Made by a program: the position numbers and the translations under genes. Source: Magnolia sinica (lineage: Eukaryota; Streptophyta; Magnoliopsida; Magnoliales; Magnoliaceae). Taken from it: 64,000 nt of DNA. Positions within the stretch are counted from its first letter, which is position 1; every line of letters starts with the position of its first letter. The notes under the pieces were generated by a model. The model saw only the letters and a program-made list of their open reading frames with translations, had not been told where the DNA came from and did not search any database. Shown piece after piece: positions 46,273 to 58,563 of this stretch. The stretch covers positions 69,797,158 to 69,861,157 of the forward strand of contig NC_080583.1 in the NCBI RefSeq assembly GCF_029962835.1. The letters are read 5' to 3'.

Positions 46273-47814
46273 TCATCCAGTGGGCCCTGTTAATGATGGT
46301 CCATGACCCAAGTGATCCGAATTTGGATGCATCCAAAAATGGGAAATTAAGTAAATGTGTTTTGCATCATTGGGTGATGTTGTGCAATACAATTTACTCT
46401 TCACGGGGCAATGAATTGAGGCTCTGACATATTGCGAAAGTTTCAACGGTTGCGATGGATTGGAGTAATCTTGAAAAGGAAATCACAAAGGGTGCATATA
46501 AAAATGGGAAAAGACAATTTGCACCTCATGTGGTTTCGGTCGTTGGTGGACTCAACCCTTTTTTGGATGTTGTGCACTACATTTGGTCTCCAGCACAATG
46601 CAATGATTTGAGACCCTGGACAGACTGGGCTCATAGGGTCCACCGTGTTGTTTAGTGCCCACTATGTGGTCCACTTGAGCCTTGGATATGCCTTATTTTT
46701 GTGCTTACACATCTAAAATGATATGAAAGAAATGAACGGACAGTGTGGATAAAAGTTAGAAACCATGGCTGCCCCTTAAGCCCCAGCCTATCATCGGCTC
46801 GAAACAGGTAGGGGTGGTAGGTAATATTCATATTGTTATTACTGGATTACGGTGAACAAATATGATTGGTTGGAGCACTCCCTAATGGATCTGCAAGGAA
46901 ATTAGAATATGTGGACATGGAGAGGAGCTGATGACGTCCATGGAGCTTCTGATGCTTAAATTAGGAGTTAAAGACTTGAGCTTGGGTTTATTTTCTTACA
47001 TCATTTCATTTAAGGTGGCTATATTTATAGGGTAATGGGTGGTTCTGAAACTGACATGTCTTAATAGTTTATGCTGGAGGGTCCTTATTTGGATGAGAAA
47101 ATGCACCTGAAATTGTCACCGAGCCCATCTTGGCCAGGATTAGGTCGGGCCTTACTTTTCTGGGTATGAGGGCATTATCCCCTTTGGACTACTCGTATCG
47201 CCTCGGCAGTGGTCGGTCAGGTTAGCTAGAACGTGGGGGAAGCTTGGATCCCAAGCTGTTTTCCTTGACGATGCTTTGCTTGTGATTTAAACGTTCTTGA
47301 TGAGATGACTTTTCCCTTACTAAGCTATGTCCTCGGATAGCTCGAGGACTCATCTCTTCATTGAGAGAGTTTCTCACCTTGTCTCCAAGCTCTGTGCTTT
47401 GATAACTTAAGACAAAAGTCTGCGCCATGGTACTTTAGTCGCTTCACCTTTGAGGCACTCCCCTCGTGGTCGGTCGTTCTTTCAGTATGGTAGACCAGTT
47501 CGATTTTTTCCACTATAGTTGGCCCCTACTTCCGAGATCAACTTGCACATGCTTGTGAAGTAAGAGCTTAAACTGATCCGGAAGTGCAGGAATTGAAATT
47601 TAATTTTTAAGTAGCTCGTTCTTTTTTAAATTTTAAATCAAGCCCAGATTTGTCATTTGTTGGTGAAGGCGGGATATGAAAAGGCGGTGCTCGACGCGAA
47701 ATTTGAAAAACCATTATTATTGTTGCAGGATATGAGGGGACATGCATTAATGGCAGATCACGGCTCAAATTTTGGACTAATAATAAGTTGACAACTGTCA
47801 CCCAACCCGTCACA
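46273..47814. other. Gene-free spacer between the UGT copies
   Basis: 46280-46860 carries a MITE-like GTGGGCCC / GTGGTCCACTTGAGCC / CACATCTAAAATGATATG module. 46870-47814 holds no recognisable gene or LTR. A 3' LTR for the gypsy element to the right, and exon 2 of UGT copy 2, would both be expected in or near this stretch, but neither is seen, which points to a deletion. Confidence 0.5.
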
Positions 47815-50240
47815 TTTTTGCTCAGATGAATCCCATGTACGCGAGATCTCTATGTCATCCGGAAGATCAACAATGTAAGAGTTGTCATTGATCTTTCAGA
47901 GGATTAGTACAAGTCCAATTTTCTTGTTCCTCAACTTATTGTAAGTCTCGGTTGAAAATATCTCCTTGCGTAGATAAACCATAACATTGTCGCGACCTCA
48001 AACACCTTTTACCACCGATGCTTGTCGACATGCTCCTTGTACTTGTTGTTTGAAGCTTACAACTTGGCTTGGGCATCTATATGAATGCCCATGATTCAGT
48101 TCGCCGCATGTTCTGCTTTAATGCTCATGCCCAGGGGCTTGGGCAAAGGGATTAATTCAAGTGTGTGGAGGGCATTAGATCATAAACAAAATGGAATGGG
48201 GACTTCCCTATCGAGTGGTTCACCATATTGTTAAATGAAAACTTCACTTGAGATAAGGCCAAATCCCATTGCTTCATCTCGGTATTTGAAATACATCAGA
48301 GGAGTTTTCCAATGTGCAATTCATAACTTCAGTCTGCCAATCGGTATGCGGGTGGTAGGCACTACTGAACTAAAGTCGCGTATCAAACCAATTTCAAAAA
48401 GTCTGCCAAAAGTGGCTAATGAACTTTGTGTCACGGTCTGAAGCAATGGTCTTAGGAATGCCGTGTACCCGTACGACATCTCTGAAGAATAGATTTGCTA
48501 CATGTGTTGCATCAATGGTGTTCTTACATGGGTTAAAGTGTGCCATATTTAAGAAACAATATACCATTACAAACATCGAATCCATGCCAAGTTGTGTTCC
48601 TAAGAAATCAAGTACGAAGTCTATAAATAAGTCCTCCTAAGGGCTGTCAAGCATAGGTAATGGGGTGTAGAGGCTCGTATTATGATACTGTCCCTTAGAG
48701 GTCTAACAAACATGACAGCACTGCACTTTTCACGTCACATACATTACGGCCAGTAATACCGTTTCTTAATAAGAGCTCGCGCTTAGTCTCTCCTAAAGTG
48801 TCCACTAAGGCCACCTCTATGTACTACTTGGATAATCTGCTCCCTCAGATAACTTTGAGGGATGCGCAATTGATTTTCTTTGAAGAAAAGACTGTCTTGC
48901 ATATGTAGGTCACTGGGATGACCATCTTGGTACCTTATCCATATATTCTTGAAGTTCTCATCCTCGGCATACAATGCCTTGAGATATTTGAAGCCGACCA
49001 CCTCATTGTTCATTGTAATCAGTTGTGATGCACGATGGTTAAGTTCATCAACCACCTTATTCTGCTGCCCTGACTTGTGCTTCAAAATGAACATGAATTC
49101 TTGCAAAAATACGACCCATCTAGCATGCACCAGGTCATGTTAGCTTGACTATTAATAAAGTTTTAAGCTTGATGATTACGATAGAGAATAAACACTCTCT
49201 TAATTAGAAATGTCGCCAATGTTGTAGTGCTTGAACCATTGCGTATAGATCAAGCTAATATGTCAACCATTTCGTTTGGGCTTCGTTGAGCTTCTCACTG
49301 TAGAAGGCTATTGGCATGCCTTCTCATGATAAGACTCCCCCAATTCTGACAAATGAGGTGTTACACTCAATCTCAAACAACTTCTCAAAACGGGGAAGAA
49401 CCAAGATCAGTGTTTTGGACAATTGATGCTTGATTTTAGCAAAGATCTTGTCAACCTCATTGGTCCACTGAAATAACCATTTTTTCATACAATTCATAAT
49501 GTGTGACACTATAGTGCTGAAATTCTACACAAATCGATGATAAAATGTCTCCAACCTGTGAAAACTCCTCACTTAATGAATGTTCATTGGAATCAACCAT
49601 TCACTAATGGCTCACACCTTTTCATTCTTCACATGCATGGATGTCAGAGCAAATCCTAAGAAAAAGTTGTCGGTTAGAAAACTATACTTCTTCAAGTTGA
49701 TGTACAACTTATTAACTGTGAGGACTTGTAGCGCCTGCCCGAGATGTCCCAGATGCTCTATATAACTCTGACTATATATCGGGATATCATCAAAATAAAC
49801 TATCACAAACTGGCTAATAAATAACTTTAACACTTGATTTATCAGATGCATAAAAGTGCTCAGTGCGTTCAATAGACTGAAGGGTATAATCAACCACTCA
49901 TACAACCCATCATTGGTCTTGAATGCCGGTTTCCACTCATCACCAGGTTGGATACAGATTTGATGGTACCCGCTCCTCAGATCTAGTTTAAAGAATACCT
50001 TGGCACCTTCTTGCATGTCATGCATGTCATCCAACCGTAGTATCAGGAAGCTATATTTAATGATAATCTTATTAATTATCCAGTTGTCTACACACATACG
50101 TAACCTCCAATTTTTCTTTGGCATTAATAAAGCTGGCATGACACATGGGATCGTGTTCTCCCTCAGAAGACCCTTGCAGATCAATTCATCCACCTACCCC
50201 TCGAATATCTCACACTCTTTCAAACTCATTTGATGGTGAG
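47815..50240 (-). pseudogene. Gypsy pol remnant: RT, RNase H, integrase
   Basis: The RT (50193-49612) reads [60 protein letters not shown] and [13 protein letters not shown], so the FDD catalytic box is intact. RNase H follows at about 49509-48790 (a TNEVDKIFAKIKHQLS stretch, then a HKSGQQNKVVDELNHR tail). The integrase zinc region and core (48830-47950) include [44 protein letters not shown], a frame-shifted AYHPHTDWQTE and KSPFHFVYDL. The final part carries ERFSTGTYNK-like and INDN..VVDLPDDIEISRT motifs. There are several stops and frameshifts. The lineage call (Reina/CRM/Galadriel type) is from motif wording and is tentative. Confidence 0.88.
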
Positions 50241-50899
50241 GACGATTAAGCAAGCTAGCCCCAGGGACAAGGTCTATGTGATGTTATATGTCCCGCATGT
50301 GGGGTAATCCATTAGGTAACTCTTTGGGTCAGATTTCTTTCAATTCGTTCAACAACAACCTTAAACTTAGATGAATGTTTAAGGGCTTTAATTCCTTGCC
50401 CTTTATTACCATGACGTACACCTCGCTAGTTTTCTCGCATTCCTTTACGAAATCTCAAATGGTCATGAGGGAGATCCCCTCCACTTTAGAAGCTTCAGAG
50501 TGGTTTTCTAGTGCCATAGGGGCAAGGATCATCATGCAACTATCCTTGATGAAGATATAGATATTGTCTCATCCTCGAAGGGTCGTATTACTATCCAATT
50601 CGCATGACCAACTGAGTAACATATGACGTGCTTTCATGTCAACCACGTCACATAGTACTTGATATTTGTAATTCCTACTAATTGAAAATAAGACAGTGTA
50701 TTGTTCAGTTATCTTAGTTTTGTTCACCTTTTTTATCTAGCTAATTGAGTAAGGGGAATGATGCTTTTTCATAAGTATCCACAACTTGTCCACCATCACC
50801 TTCGAGATGATGTTCTCCCTACTGCCACTGTATATGATTATATTACAGACCTTTCCATTGATGGTATACCATGTGCTAATATATTATGTCACTGTGGGT

Positions 50900-51960
50900 G
50901 CTCCTCCTTTCATGGAGTGTATAATAATCGTCTGACGACAAATGATTTATCTTGATCCTTGGCCAACCATTCTTTGTCACCAACTCCTTTTTCAACAGCT
51001 TGTTCATTCTCATCAAATGCAGGGCCTTCTTCCTTTTTTATACATTCAGTGCGTCCATTAATGGCTAATTGGGTTGTGGGGCATTGAGGGCAGTTGTTTG
51101 ATAAGTGGCCCAATTGGTCACAATGGTAACAATGGTCCAGCCTTGGTCGACCATAAGGATTTGAAATCTTGTTTGAACCCACTGTTGTGGGCATCGTATG
51201 TTGGGGCATAGATGGACTACTCCCCTTATCATGGTTTGTGGTTGTAGGAAGTTGAGGATGACCTCCTACTTGTTTCTTTCCTTTGACTAATACTGAATCT
51301 TACATGGGACCCATCATAGGGGCTCGAGTCTACATTTCTGCCCTACCTGTCAACTGAACCATTTCATCCATAGTCATGACCGGGTGGATCTAAATTTGCT
51401 CCTGAATTGTCGGTCATAAACCGCTTATGAACCATGCTACCTTCTGTGATTTGGTCTCTGACAAATCATTATGTGTTGCCAACCGCTGAAATTTTTTGGT
51501 GTAATCTGTTATAGTCCGAATCCCCTGCTAGAATTTTAGTATTTTTGAAATTTTAGTATTGTTGGAATAACAACCGCTTGTAATCACTACAGAGGAATAA
51601 TGATCGAAGAAGGCATCTCATCCGTGGCCTTGATCAGATGAGCACCTTGTTCTGTCGAGCACATGTAGCTATAATTGCTCTCACTATGCAGAAACACCAG
51701 ATTTCAATTTGAACTCAATTAACTTCACTTTTTTTTTGGCACGTTCATGTAATCAAAATACCTCTCTACTTCGGTTAATCAGTCAAGGAAGTCCTCTAGA
51801 CGCAATAAGCCATTAAAACTAGAAAGTTCAGCCTAACCTGTATAGTCTCTTTCAGCACGATCTATTCGATTGTCTCCATGGATCAGTTGTCGAGCAACGA
51901 TGCACCGACATCCTTGTTGTTGGAGCTTAACTCATGAGATAGCTCTGCGATTTGCCTTTG
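50900..51960 (-). pseudogene. Gypsy gag remnant with zinc knuckle
   Basis: The minus-strand segment 51209-50910 contains CYHCDQLGHLSNNCPQCPTT, an intact CX2CX4HX4C zinc knuckle, preceded by a Pro/Asn-rich NKISNPYGRPRLDH. Further right, broken frames at about 51300-51960 show gag-like segments (for example the EMVQLTG-type string near 51350). Gag forms the particle and binds RNA. Stops interrupt it. Confidence 0.75.
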
Positions 51961-52198
51961 GAAACACTTTACAGAAAACGAGGTTATGTCATATAGCGAT
52001 CACAGGAGGTTGAGCATCGCCTTGGGCTTGAGGCAGAATTAACGTATCTACAATAGAGTCGAGGGCTGTTTTTATGGTCAACTGACTCTCCCAATGGAAA
52101 ACTTTCATTCTTTTTTATAAATAACGAATCATTGGATCACCATCCACAGATTTTTGGTCTATTCAGTCGTTATTTGTCATCGGTCCGAAGGGAGTCCT

Positions 52199-52211
52199 CG
52201 CTTTGATACCA
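52199..52211 (-). other. Initiator-Met-like primer binding site of the gypsy element
   Basis: The minus strand reads TGGTATCAAAGC, one base from the TGGTATCAGAGC site, adjoining the LTR end at 52214. Confidence 0.8.
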
Positions 52212-52213
52212 CT

Positions 52214-52944
52214 TGATGCAGGGAGGGAAGTGATGAGGTCGATCATTCTCTTCCTCAGGGGATAACTATTTCGAATCTATAGAGCTCTCTGGACTCCTCC
52301 TCATAAAGCTTCCTCGAATCCAAAAGAGATAAAAGCATAAATAATTTCTAATAAATTCCAAATAACTTGATTGATGATAAAAGAAAAAAGAAAAAGAAAT
52401 TACAACTCTTTAAATAAGGAACTTAGACCTATGATGGAGTTTTAGACTTAGAGTCCAACTCAAACACCCCAAAAATGTAATTTACTATGAATATTAAACT
52501 TAGTATTTACGGACAACCTCTATTCCTACTAGACTTCATGGTTTTTGTCCAAAAATAGTAAGTATCTAATTTGGCCCAAACACGTTATTCTCCTAAGTTT
52601 CCTAAGCCCTTTTCATATTGGGCACGACTCCTGCAACTCAAAGTATCAAAAGCTATACTCCAACTAAAACTTACTATTTATAGTAAAATTGAAAATAAAT
52701 GGGACTAGACTGTGGATTCGATGGAATCTCACAAATCTGACGTAGGCAACCTAGCGTAGCAGGGTTGGTTGGCTTATGTAGGTTCTCCTACCCAAAATCA
52801 TATATAATATGTTGAAAAGCTCATCCCAAGTTTGGGAGATAGGACTGCTTTAAGGCTCTGACAGTTCGGATTCGTTGCTGCATATGATTGGCCCTTCTCT
52901 TGTCTATCTTTGCCACGAAAGTGTCTGCGACCCAATCTTCATCA
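52214..52944 (-). mobile_element. 5' LTR of the partial gypsy element (731 bp)
   Basis: On the plus strand it runs TGATGCAGGG (52214) to GACCCAATCTTCATCA (52944), the reverse complement of the solo LTR at 45568-46267 with scattered changes. No paired left LTR is present in the window in this orientation. Confidence 0.85.
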
Positions 52945-53388
52945 AAAGTGTGCCACATGCACACACATAGATTTAAGTGATCCACATTTGGACTTTTAGA
53001 GGCACAGGTACCCAATAGAGCTGATGTGATTTTATTATGTACTATTCTAATTTCTCTGCCCATTTAGAAATTGAATTAGGTTCAGGCCTACTATTTTGAA
53101 GCCAGTTATAAAACTTACTGGGTCTACCATTTTGGAAAAATTGTAACATCTATTATAATAATTATTCTGAAGTTTACTAATTCTTATGCATGTAAGATAG
53201 ACTATTCACAACACAAATGTGTCAAAGTTCCACATAGAAGTAATCCAATCCATCCATTCAAGTAGGCCCAACCATGTAAATGTCATTATTTGATGTCAAA
53301 GTTCAGTTTTAGAATTGTATTTCCACCTACTTTGTCTCCATTACATATCACCCCTCATCAGGCCGTTTTGGGCCACTATGGGCTGATG

Positions 53389-54373
53389 GGACGCGGATTG
53401 CGTCCTTCCCCTCCAGCTGGGAACAGGCAGGAGCTTTGAGTGGCCACCATGATGTTTGGATATTAATATCTACACTGTTCATCTAATTTTCCGTAAAATT
53501 TTACAGTGCAGGACCAAAATTTAGTCAGATCCAAGGCTCAAGTGGATCACACCAAAGGAAACAGCGGTGATAATGATTCTAGGTTGCCATCCAACCTATT
53601 CATAAAGTTACGTAGACTTGATGAAGAGAAAACACAAATATCAGCTCCATTCAAAACTTCTGTGGCACCCAGGAAGTTTTTTATGGTAAGAGTTTAATCC
53701 CACATGGTCGACATCTGTTTTGGATATGCCTCAGTTTTGGGCTTATATACTAAAATGACAGGAAAAATATGAACAAGACCCATAAATCACGGTGGCCACT
53801 CAAACCTCTTATCCGTTCCTGCTAAGATGGGCGGGGGTAGGACAAAATCTAGGTGGATTTCCTGCAAAAGCCTTTTGCAAGAAGTTACCGCGCTGAGAAC
53901 TAGGTGGGACCTGCTATGATGTTTGTGAAAAATTCACCCCGGTCATCCGATTTTTGAGCTCATTTAGGACAGGAATTAATAAATGAGCCGTATCCAATGC
54001 TCAAGTGAGCCAAAATCATGAGAATCGAACTTCCACAGTTGAAATATTTGTGGGGCCAAAAAAGTTTTTAATCGGGATTATAATTTTGTTTTCAATTCAT
54101 CCCAGCAGGAATGATGGTGTGAACGGTATGGATAGTATGCAAACATCACTGTTGACTCCAGTAAAATTTTAATGGTAGGAATTTCCCTACCCACCTTTTC
54201 CTCTAGTGCGGCCCACTTGATTCTTGGATCCTGATCACTTTTGGTCTCAAGTCCTAAAATAATCTCACAAAATGGATGAACGGTGTGGATTTCTCACAAA
54301 CATCACGATGGCCCAAGTATTCCACCGCAAGAAGTTCCTGCAAAGGGCTTTCACAGGAAATCCGCCTCCGTCC
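53389..54373. mobile_element. MULE-like MITE in the UGT copy 2 intron, TSD GGGCTGATG
   Basis: The 9-bp duplication GGGCTGATG is identical at 53380-53388 and 54374-54382. The termini are GGACGCGGATTGCG on the left and, reverse-complemented, GGACGGAGGCGGATTTCC on the right (a 3-bp gap). The two halves are diverged inverted copies around the TGTGGATC / GATGAACGGTGTGGA blocks, consistent with the long inverted repeats of Mutator-like elements. There is no transposase frame in its 985 bp. It gives a family identity to the 'GATGAACGGTGTGGAT' modules scattered through the window. Confidence 0.82.
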
Positions 54374-54551
54374 GGGCTGATGAAACTGTGTCATTTATGG
54401 ACAAACCCAATTTTCTCTAGCGGCCAACAGTTTAAACCTTGTTATTAAAAAATTGATAAAACATGTAAATTCAATAAACTCAGGCTTGATCAAGATATCT
54501 TTTTACTTAACCAAACTTGAAAATCTTGAAGAAATGAACATATGGTCTTAC

Positions 54552-54677
54552 CATCGGCATCAATGATTCCCTCCTCTATGAGCTTAGGAACGTGACACAT
54601 TAGGGCACAGACGCCCATTGGTAGGGTCGAAACTGCAGCTCCTCGGATTCCCATCTTCGCAGCAACTTCCAGAGCCC
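54552..54677 (-). pseudogene. UGT83A-like: UGT copy 2, exon 1, downstream part
   Basis: Reads WALEVAAKMGIRGAAVSTLP and VPKLIEEGIIDADG to the donor at 54552. It is separated from the upstream exon part by the 5.58 kb CACTA insertion. Confidence 0.88.
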
Positions 54678-54689
54678 ATCCACTACAAG

Positions 54690-55020
54690 AAAATAGGCCT
54701 TTACCGGTGGTCAAAACCGCCGGAAAATACCCAGAAAACCGCCGGCAAATATTTTGCCCGCAGTTAGCTAACAGCCGGTAAAGCCTCAGTCGGTAAAGGC
54801 TTTACCAGCGGTCAGGACCTTTCCTGACAATTGTGCTGGACGCCGCTAAATTGTCAGCTTTTTATTGAAATGCTATGAAAAGCTACGGATAAAATCCGTA
54901 TTTAAATATAGCTACGGTTATAGTCCGTAGTATAACCGTAGCTATAGTTTTAAAAACATATGGCTACGAATTAAATCGGTTGCTATAGAACTCATGGCTA
55001 CTAATAACCCGTAGCCATAG
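54690..55020. repeat. CACTA subterminal repeats
   Basis: Inverted and direct copies of TTTACCGGYGGT / ACCGCCGGNAAA occur at 54700-54830. AGCTACGGNTANAATCCGTAG palindrome-like units follow at 54890-55015, the last as TAACCCGTAGCCATAG. Clustered subterminal motifs bind the transposase in this superfamily. Confidence 0.75.
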
Positions 55021-55588
55021 AGCAAATCTTTTTCATCAGCAAGACAAAAAAAAAAAAAACACAGAGAGAGAGAGAAGAAAAGGAAAGGTGACACTCATGT
55101 ATCCTAGTTTTTTTTTTTCTTCTTTTTATGCTGCAAATGTTATCATCCTTTTTTTTTGCTTTTTATGCTGCCAATGTTATCATCCTTGCTCAGGCCTTCT
55201 CTTTCACTGGAGATGTTATCAAATGATGCAATGTGGTTGCTTGGACAACTATGCTTAGACCTGAACCCTGGGAGCGGATCGAACCAGTGCGCTTGAGGCT
55301 GAAATTCCTCTCATTGCCCTTATGTAGAAAACGTCGCAGTGGCCATGGAAGGACCGCCACCAAGCACAATGAATAAGGCTGGTCATGGGCCCAATGAGCA
55401 TTGAATCCGTTGAAGCCTAGCAAATCTGTCCGACCTGCAGCCCACAAAATGAGAGAAGACCATAAATGAAAGGACTAAGAAAGGGAAATGGAAATCATTT
55501 AATATATTGAAATGAATAATCATATAAATGAATAATCATATTGAAAGGACTAAGACCATCCCGCACTTGAAGGGAACAAGAGAAATCC

Positions 55589-55830
55589 TCACAAGATATA
55601 GCAATGAAAGAAACTCTTCAGCTTCAACATCCGTAGATTTCTGCAAAATGGAGGAAGCCACATCCCTTGGGACCCTTTAAGCACAAAACATCCATTCGTG
55701 GTGATATCCAAATCCACCACCTTGCAGGCCAAATTGGGGAACTGATCTTGCAGCTTACACTCCCATAACCAGAAATCCTTCAAAAACTGAGCCCTCATCC
55801 CATTCCCCACCCAAAAACCAAGCGCTCATC
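55589..55830 (-). pseudogene. LINE (L1-type) reverse-transcriptase tail fragment inside the CACTA element
   Basis: A minus-strand frame reads MGNGMRAQFLKDFWLWECKL, QDQFPNLACKVVDLDI and TTNGCFVLKGSQG. The pattern G(N)G.(R).(F)..D.W.....L...FP.L matches the linker before the zf-RVT motif of plant L1 elements. The fragment is short and carries no catalytic motif, so the call is moderate. Confidence 0.5.
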
Positions 55831-58320
55831 CCGTTCCAAATAACCATAGTCTACACCAACAAACTACCATCCCAACTTTAAAGAGTTTGAAGTTCAAAAC
55901 TGATGTAGAAATAAATACCAAAACAAAGATCGCTGTTTCTTCACAAATCATTATGAATGCTGCAACTTCCTTAGAAAAAGTGTGTGAAGAAAATTAACGG
56001 TCTTTCAACAGGATGATATTCTAGTTAAGAAAATCAGGAAATATACCAAATAGCAACAGTAAATACACATTGTAATGTTTTGTAAGCAGTGTTCAGAGTA
56101 TCAGTATCATTATGTATCAATGACCGAGGATACAGAAACATGTATCAGGACATGTAAAGAGACACATGTTTAGACATGTAAAAATAAAAATATCGTAAAA
56201 GACAACTATATATAATAAGTTTCCTGCGCTTGTCCAACCTGAATCTTCCTTTGTATGTTTATTAAATCTTCGAGGCTAGAGTATGTGTTTGAGTTTTCAT
56301 AATTTTCCATTTCTAGCGGTAGCTAATCCTAACAGGTTCTATAAATCTATAATGGTTAAATAAAGAAAGATATATCAAATGGAGCATGGTTTTCACAATC
56401 TAATTTCACAAAAAACCAGTCCATCCTTGCATGTGGGCCCCATCAAGCCACAATCTAATTTCACAAATCATGCCAAACCAAGTCAACAAACAAAGTTGGC
56501 AGTGAAAATCACCTTGAAACATAACAAGGCGAAGATAGTTACACATTCAACTTATCTGCACAAGGGTTAATGAGAAAAGAAAAGTAAATGGAAAAGAAAT
56601 CAATGAGACTAAAACAAACAAGGGTGGTTAGCATTCAGCTAGGCAAAAGATACAGATATCGTAAAGCTCTAAAAATTACTTTGTAAAATTTCCATGGACT
56701 TAGCATTATTTGACATCCTTCTAAGAATCTGAACACTCCAAAGATAGTGATTGACCAGAAGAAACTGCAGACAAGCTGGGTATGTGACCAATTTCTATTT
56801 AATTCTAAATCAGTTTTTATTTTTTTCATAAATGAGTGGCCCACCTAATGAGTTGTCGTACTTGTTTTTGTTATGATCACATATGCATTAGAACCATCAT
56901 CTGGACCGCTCGTCATGAAATCCATTATTTTGAGTACATTGTTATTGCAACATGACATCTTAAAAGACAATTTAAGGGCATGTTTCGATCAAATTTAATT
57001 ACGATTACTAGTGTAATGAATGGATTTTAACTTGAAACTACCAAGCTCTGAAAGCAGGGTAAAAGCTGTTCAAGGGAAAATAAAAGATTAGACAATGGCA
57101 AAAATTACCTTTTTCTAGTGATGATGATAAATTTTAGAAACACATTGCATAAGAGAAAATAGATACTTGCCTGAACAAGGTAAGTTCATCCACATGATAT
57201 TTGTAATGAGAGGTTTCCTGAGAAAACAGATAACAAACTGTTATTCATCAAAATTATAAAGAGCAAAGGCTAGGAATGATTAAAAACACTATCAATATCC
57301 TCATCCTTAATATCATATAGGCTCAGAATCTTGCAAAATGCAACACATAGAAGGCAAATTTGTCAATCTACTTCCATGAAACAACAATTTTCATCTAGCG
57401 TAGAAAAGTGAAGAAGATAACAATGATAAACAACCACAGTAGAAAGAAGTGCCGAAAAACTTCCACATGATAAGCTAAATGATCAATGCAAGTCATAGTA
57501 TAGAAACTAACAAAAAGAAAACCAAATTGAGGAATGGTGCAAAGTTCCTGGACCAAAAAGATCACCAAAAATGAATTTTGCATGGACCAAAAAGTTAGAG
57601 AAAGAAAAAAAGAAAAAAAAATGAGAAAGAGCAAAACAAGCTTACCATCTCTAAAGAGTTACATTCCAATAGGGAAGCACAAGGATAGAAGCAGAATTGC
57701 CAAATCAGGTAACCATACTTGACCTGACCAATTCCAACCAGAGGGTCAGCCCAAGCCCAATCCAGCTTAAAGAGGACCTAACTGCAATTTTACATTCATA
57801 AAGAAGTAGCAAACATTAGCAGTTAAAATTAGCTCACACTCCAAATCACCATTCATTGTGTTTCAGACCACCAAACAATGATTGTTGATTTGTCGGGAAG
57901 TTGTCCCTTGCAGTTCGACTTTGCAATATGGTGAAAACAAGCTGGCTGATTCCAGAATGTGATGAGACATGTTCAGAGTCAGTTCAAAGAACACAAGAGA
58001 TACAGATATTCTTATAGAATTCTCTAAATACAAAGTATCTACTACATAGCTTGTAATGATACATATCTGATAAATTACAACTTTTAGCTGTTTAGAAATC
58101 CAGATTGTCCAAATTGCTGACCCAATTGTAGATGAAGCTATACATCACTGTCAGATCTTGTGGGTTTGGTGGTATCATAGGTCCCCACAAAAGAGAAGAA
58201 AACTAAGGGAAAAGCGATAAAGCTTTTGATTACTTGCTGTCACCAACAAAGTCAGTGAAAACCACATCATCTTCAATTAAAAAACAATCAGTTGGTGGCC
58301 AAATATCAAGTTATGAGCTG
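55830..58320. other. CACTA interior, unresolved
   Basis: AT-rich DNA without a long frame. Possible captured exons bounded by AG and GT (for example about 57176-57224, and about 56700-56790 on the minus strand) could not be assigned to a gene. Nothing else is recognised. Confidence 0.4.
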
Positions 58321-58322
58321 AC

Positions 58323-58402
58323 CTAGCAATATCAAGAGAGAATCTCAGAGCTTTAGAAGGCTGTAGCCGTCCTTTCTTTTGAAGGTAATTTGCCAAATCT
58401 CC
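58323..58402 (-). pseudogene. Captured exon of an integrin-linked-kinase-like (ankyrin Raf-like) protein kinase
   Basis: An 80-bp minus-strand exon lies between a TTTCAG acceptor (58403-58404) and an AG|GT donor (58321-58322). It encodes GDLANYLQKKGRL followed by QPSKALRFSLDIAR. This is the kinase segment just after the hinge, ending before the conserved 'GMNYLHE' of the plant ILK-like MAPKKK family (compare At2g31800-type proteins). Only this segment is recognised, and it cannot be a working kinase. It lies 161 bp downstream of the LUMINIDEPENDENS-like exons, on the same strand. Confidence 0.82.
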
Positions 58403-58563
58403 CTGAAATCCACCGAAGTACAAGAATCCATATGGTTTAATGACATACATAAATGTTACCTAGACAATGCAGTCTTTTAAATAATATTTTAAGTGATGCC
58501 ATATGTATTATCAACATCAATGTAAATATAGAAATAAATAAGACAGGCCACAACAAGTGCCAC

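Larger units (their letters stand above)
47815..52944 (-). mobile_element. Partial Ty3/gypsy element, Reina/CRM-like chromovirus relative
   Basis: 5' LTR 52214-52944, initiator-Met-like primer site 52199-52211 (plus GCTTTGATACCA), gag with zinc knuckle, then RT, RNase H and integrase on the minus strand, ending near 47815. The 3' LTR is missing. The right flank AAAGT (52945-52949) lies at the same point as CATCAAAGTGTGCC in the copy 1 UGT intron (about 42284-42297), so the element inserted into the intron of UGT copy 2. All coding frames are broken. Confidence 0.85.
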
